Origin: Planctomycetota bacterium
GTDB taxonomy: Bacteria > Planctomycetota > Brocadiia > SM23-32
Reading direction: 5' to 3'
DNA: 6,973 nucleotides
NCBI GenBank assembly: GCA_030604585.1
Contig: JAUVVP010000099.1
Coordinates: forward strand, 1 to 6,973
Each line of letters begins with the position of its first letter. Position 1 is the stretch's first letter. Made by a program: the position numbers and the translations under genes. Below, piece after piece: positions 6,124 through 6,973 of the stretch. The notes under the pieces are model-generated. The model was not told the origin of the DNA. It saw only the letters and a list, made by a program, of their open reading frames with translations, and searched no databases.

Positions 6124-6973
6124 TCATGACAGTGAACCCCCCTCCGAAACCGGTTCGGCGACCGTGCCGTTGAGCGCCAGCACTCTCAGGGCCAGCAGCA
6201 GGGCCCAGATGCCGACCGCACCGGCCCCCACGCCAACAAGCCATTCATTGACGCTGGGGAAGTAGCCGACGGCGTTCCGAAAGTGCTGGTAGGCCTCAGG
6301 AAGGCCCGGGAACTCGGGAGCGATGAGCGGAGGGATCACGGCGTTGAACCATCCGCCCAGGGCCCCCACCACCACGGCGAGCCCCGTCGCACCGATACAC
6401 CGGATCGAGCCGGCGGTCGAGCGGCTCACAATGACAAGGATGGGCACCAGCACGCCCAGACCGAGTTGCACGATCCAGAAAATCCACCAGTACGGCCCGA
6501 ACAGCATCAGCTTCCAGGCCGTGACGTGACTCGGAATGCCGCCGTAGAACGTGACCAGGGCCTCCGAGGCATGCAGCAGCACTTCTAGGACGACCAGGCC
6601 GACTATGATCTTCAGCAGGCTCTGAAGCAGCCGGAGTTTCCGCTCTCTTTCGATAGGCATTGCCGCGGCCGCCAGGAGCGTGAGCAGTCCGACTCCCGAG
6701 ACGGACGCCGAGACCAGGAAGATGATCGGAAGCAGGCCGGTATACCAGGTGGGACGCGACTTGATCACGGCGAAGAGCGCGCCGGTGCCGCCCCGCACGA
6801 AGATGGCAACCACAAGGCCGACGCAGCCGACCACCTTCAGCCGCCGCTCGGCCTTCTGCCGCCAATCCGCATCCGGCACCGCCCCGCCCAGGGACAGGAG
6901 CCGGTAGAGGCCGCGCAGCGGGCCCCCTTCGGCGGCCATCCGGGCCAGGGACGGCTTCAACACCAGATACAGC
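6124..6973 (-). CDS. NrfD/TtrC-type integral membrane quinol-oxidising subunit (5' end outside window)
   Basis: NrfD-family proteins anchor periplasmic molybdoenzyme complexes and exchange electrons with membrane quinones. The visible 282 codons run open to the window edge, so this is the C-terminal part of a protein that is usually 320-450 residues. Counting from the GTG at 6963, six membrane segments appear at about 43-66, 77-102, 115-138, 158-180, 188-210 and 240-263. The LLPIIFLVSASVSGVGLL segment and the closing YFPSVNEWLVGVGAGAVGI are typical of the NrfD/HybB/PsrC group. The TGA stop overlaps an ATG of the downstream molybdoenzyme gene as ATGA, consistent with one operon and one complex. 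An iron-sulfur electron-transfer subunit (TtrB-like) is expected further upstream but lies outside the window. The GTG at 6963 is probably not the real start because the frame continues upstream. Confidence 0.87.
   Translation of the reverse strand, partial: LYLVLKPSLARMAAEGGPLRGLYRLLSLGGAVPDADWRQKAERRLKVVGCVGLVVAIFVRGGTGALFAVIKSRPTWYTGLLPIIFLVSASVSGVGLLTLLAAAAMPIERERKLRLLQSLLKIIVGLVVLEVLLHASEALVTFYGGIPSHVTAWKLMLFGPYWWIFWIVQLGLGVLVPILVIVSRSTAGSIRCIGATGLAVVVGALGGWFNAVIPPLIAPEFPGLPEAYQHFRNAVGYFPSVNEWLVGVGAGAVGIWALLLALRVLALNGTVAEPVSEGGSLS

Noticed and set aside
1807..6126. Genome-wide reassignment of TGA to a sense codon
   Set aside because: TGA is the apparent true stop of the NrfD, molybdoenzyme, tatA and prenyl synthase genes and of the cupredoxin gene itself.
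1..6973. CRISPR arrays, tRNA or rRNA genes, insertion sequences
   Set aside because: No regularly spaced repeats, no tRNA-like or rRNA sequence, no transposase and no terminal repeats were seen on either strand.

Overview
This is a high-GC bacterial window in which every supported gene lies on the minus strand, so transcription runs from position 6973 towards position 1. The organism cannot be fixed from this sequence alone. The short FGxRLP hinge of the small TatA protein, the Na+-NQR subunit and the overall gene style suggest a planctomycete-like (PVC) or related anaerobic bacterium. This is an inference from remembered family features, not a database match.

Layout in transcription order: (1) 6973-6124, the C-terminal part of an NrfD/TtrC-type membrane quinol-oxidising subunit, cut by the window edge. 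(2) 6097 (or 6127)-2945, a large Tat-exported molybdopterin/[4Fe-4S] oxidoreductase of about 1050 residues, most like the tetrathionate reductase catalytic subunit TtrA. (3) A 266-base interval with an ambiguous small reading frame. (4) 2678-2496, a 60-residue TatA. (5) A 302-base non-coding stretch with inverted repeats. (6) 2193-1807, a small membrane-anchored CuA-type cupredoxin whose metal-binding motif is interrupted by an in-frame TGA. (7) 1727-825, a long-chain polyprenyl diphosphate synthase. (8) 828-1, the first 276 residues of an NqrA-like subunit of the Na+-translocating NADH:quinone reductase, overlapping the previous gene by ATGA and cut by the window edge.

Together the genes form a respiratory neighbourhood. 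NrfD-type and molybdoenzyme subunits would pass electrons from membrane quinol to an extracytoplasmic acceptor. TatA would help export the folded, cofactor-loaded enzyme. The cupredoxin could carry electrons at the outer face of the membrane. The prenyl synthase makes the quinone side chain, and NQR refills the quinone pool from NADH.

The strongest unexplained signal is the TGA at 1887-1885. Reading through it in the same frame restores a complete CuA motif with exact spacing (C-x3-C-x3-H-x2-M) followed by the usual short C-terminal strand, while stopping there would remove three of the copper ligands. Hairpins sit on and just after the codon. A selenocysteine-containing CuA protein (CxxUC) is the exciting reading; a recent nonsense mutation or sequencing error is the main alternative.
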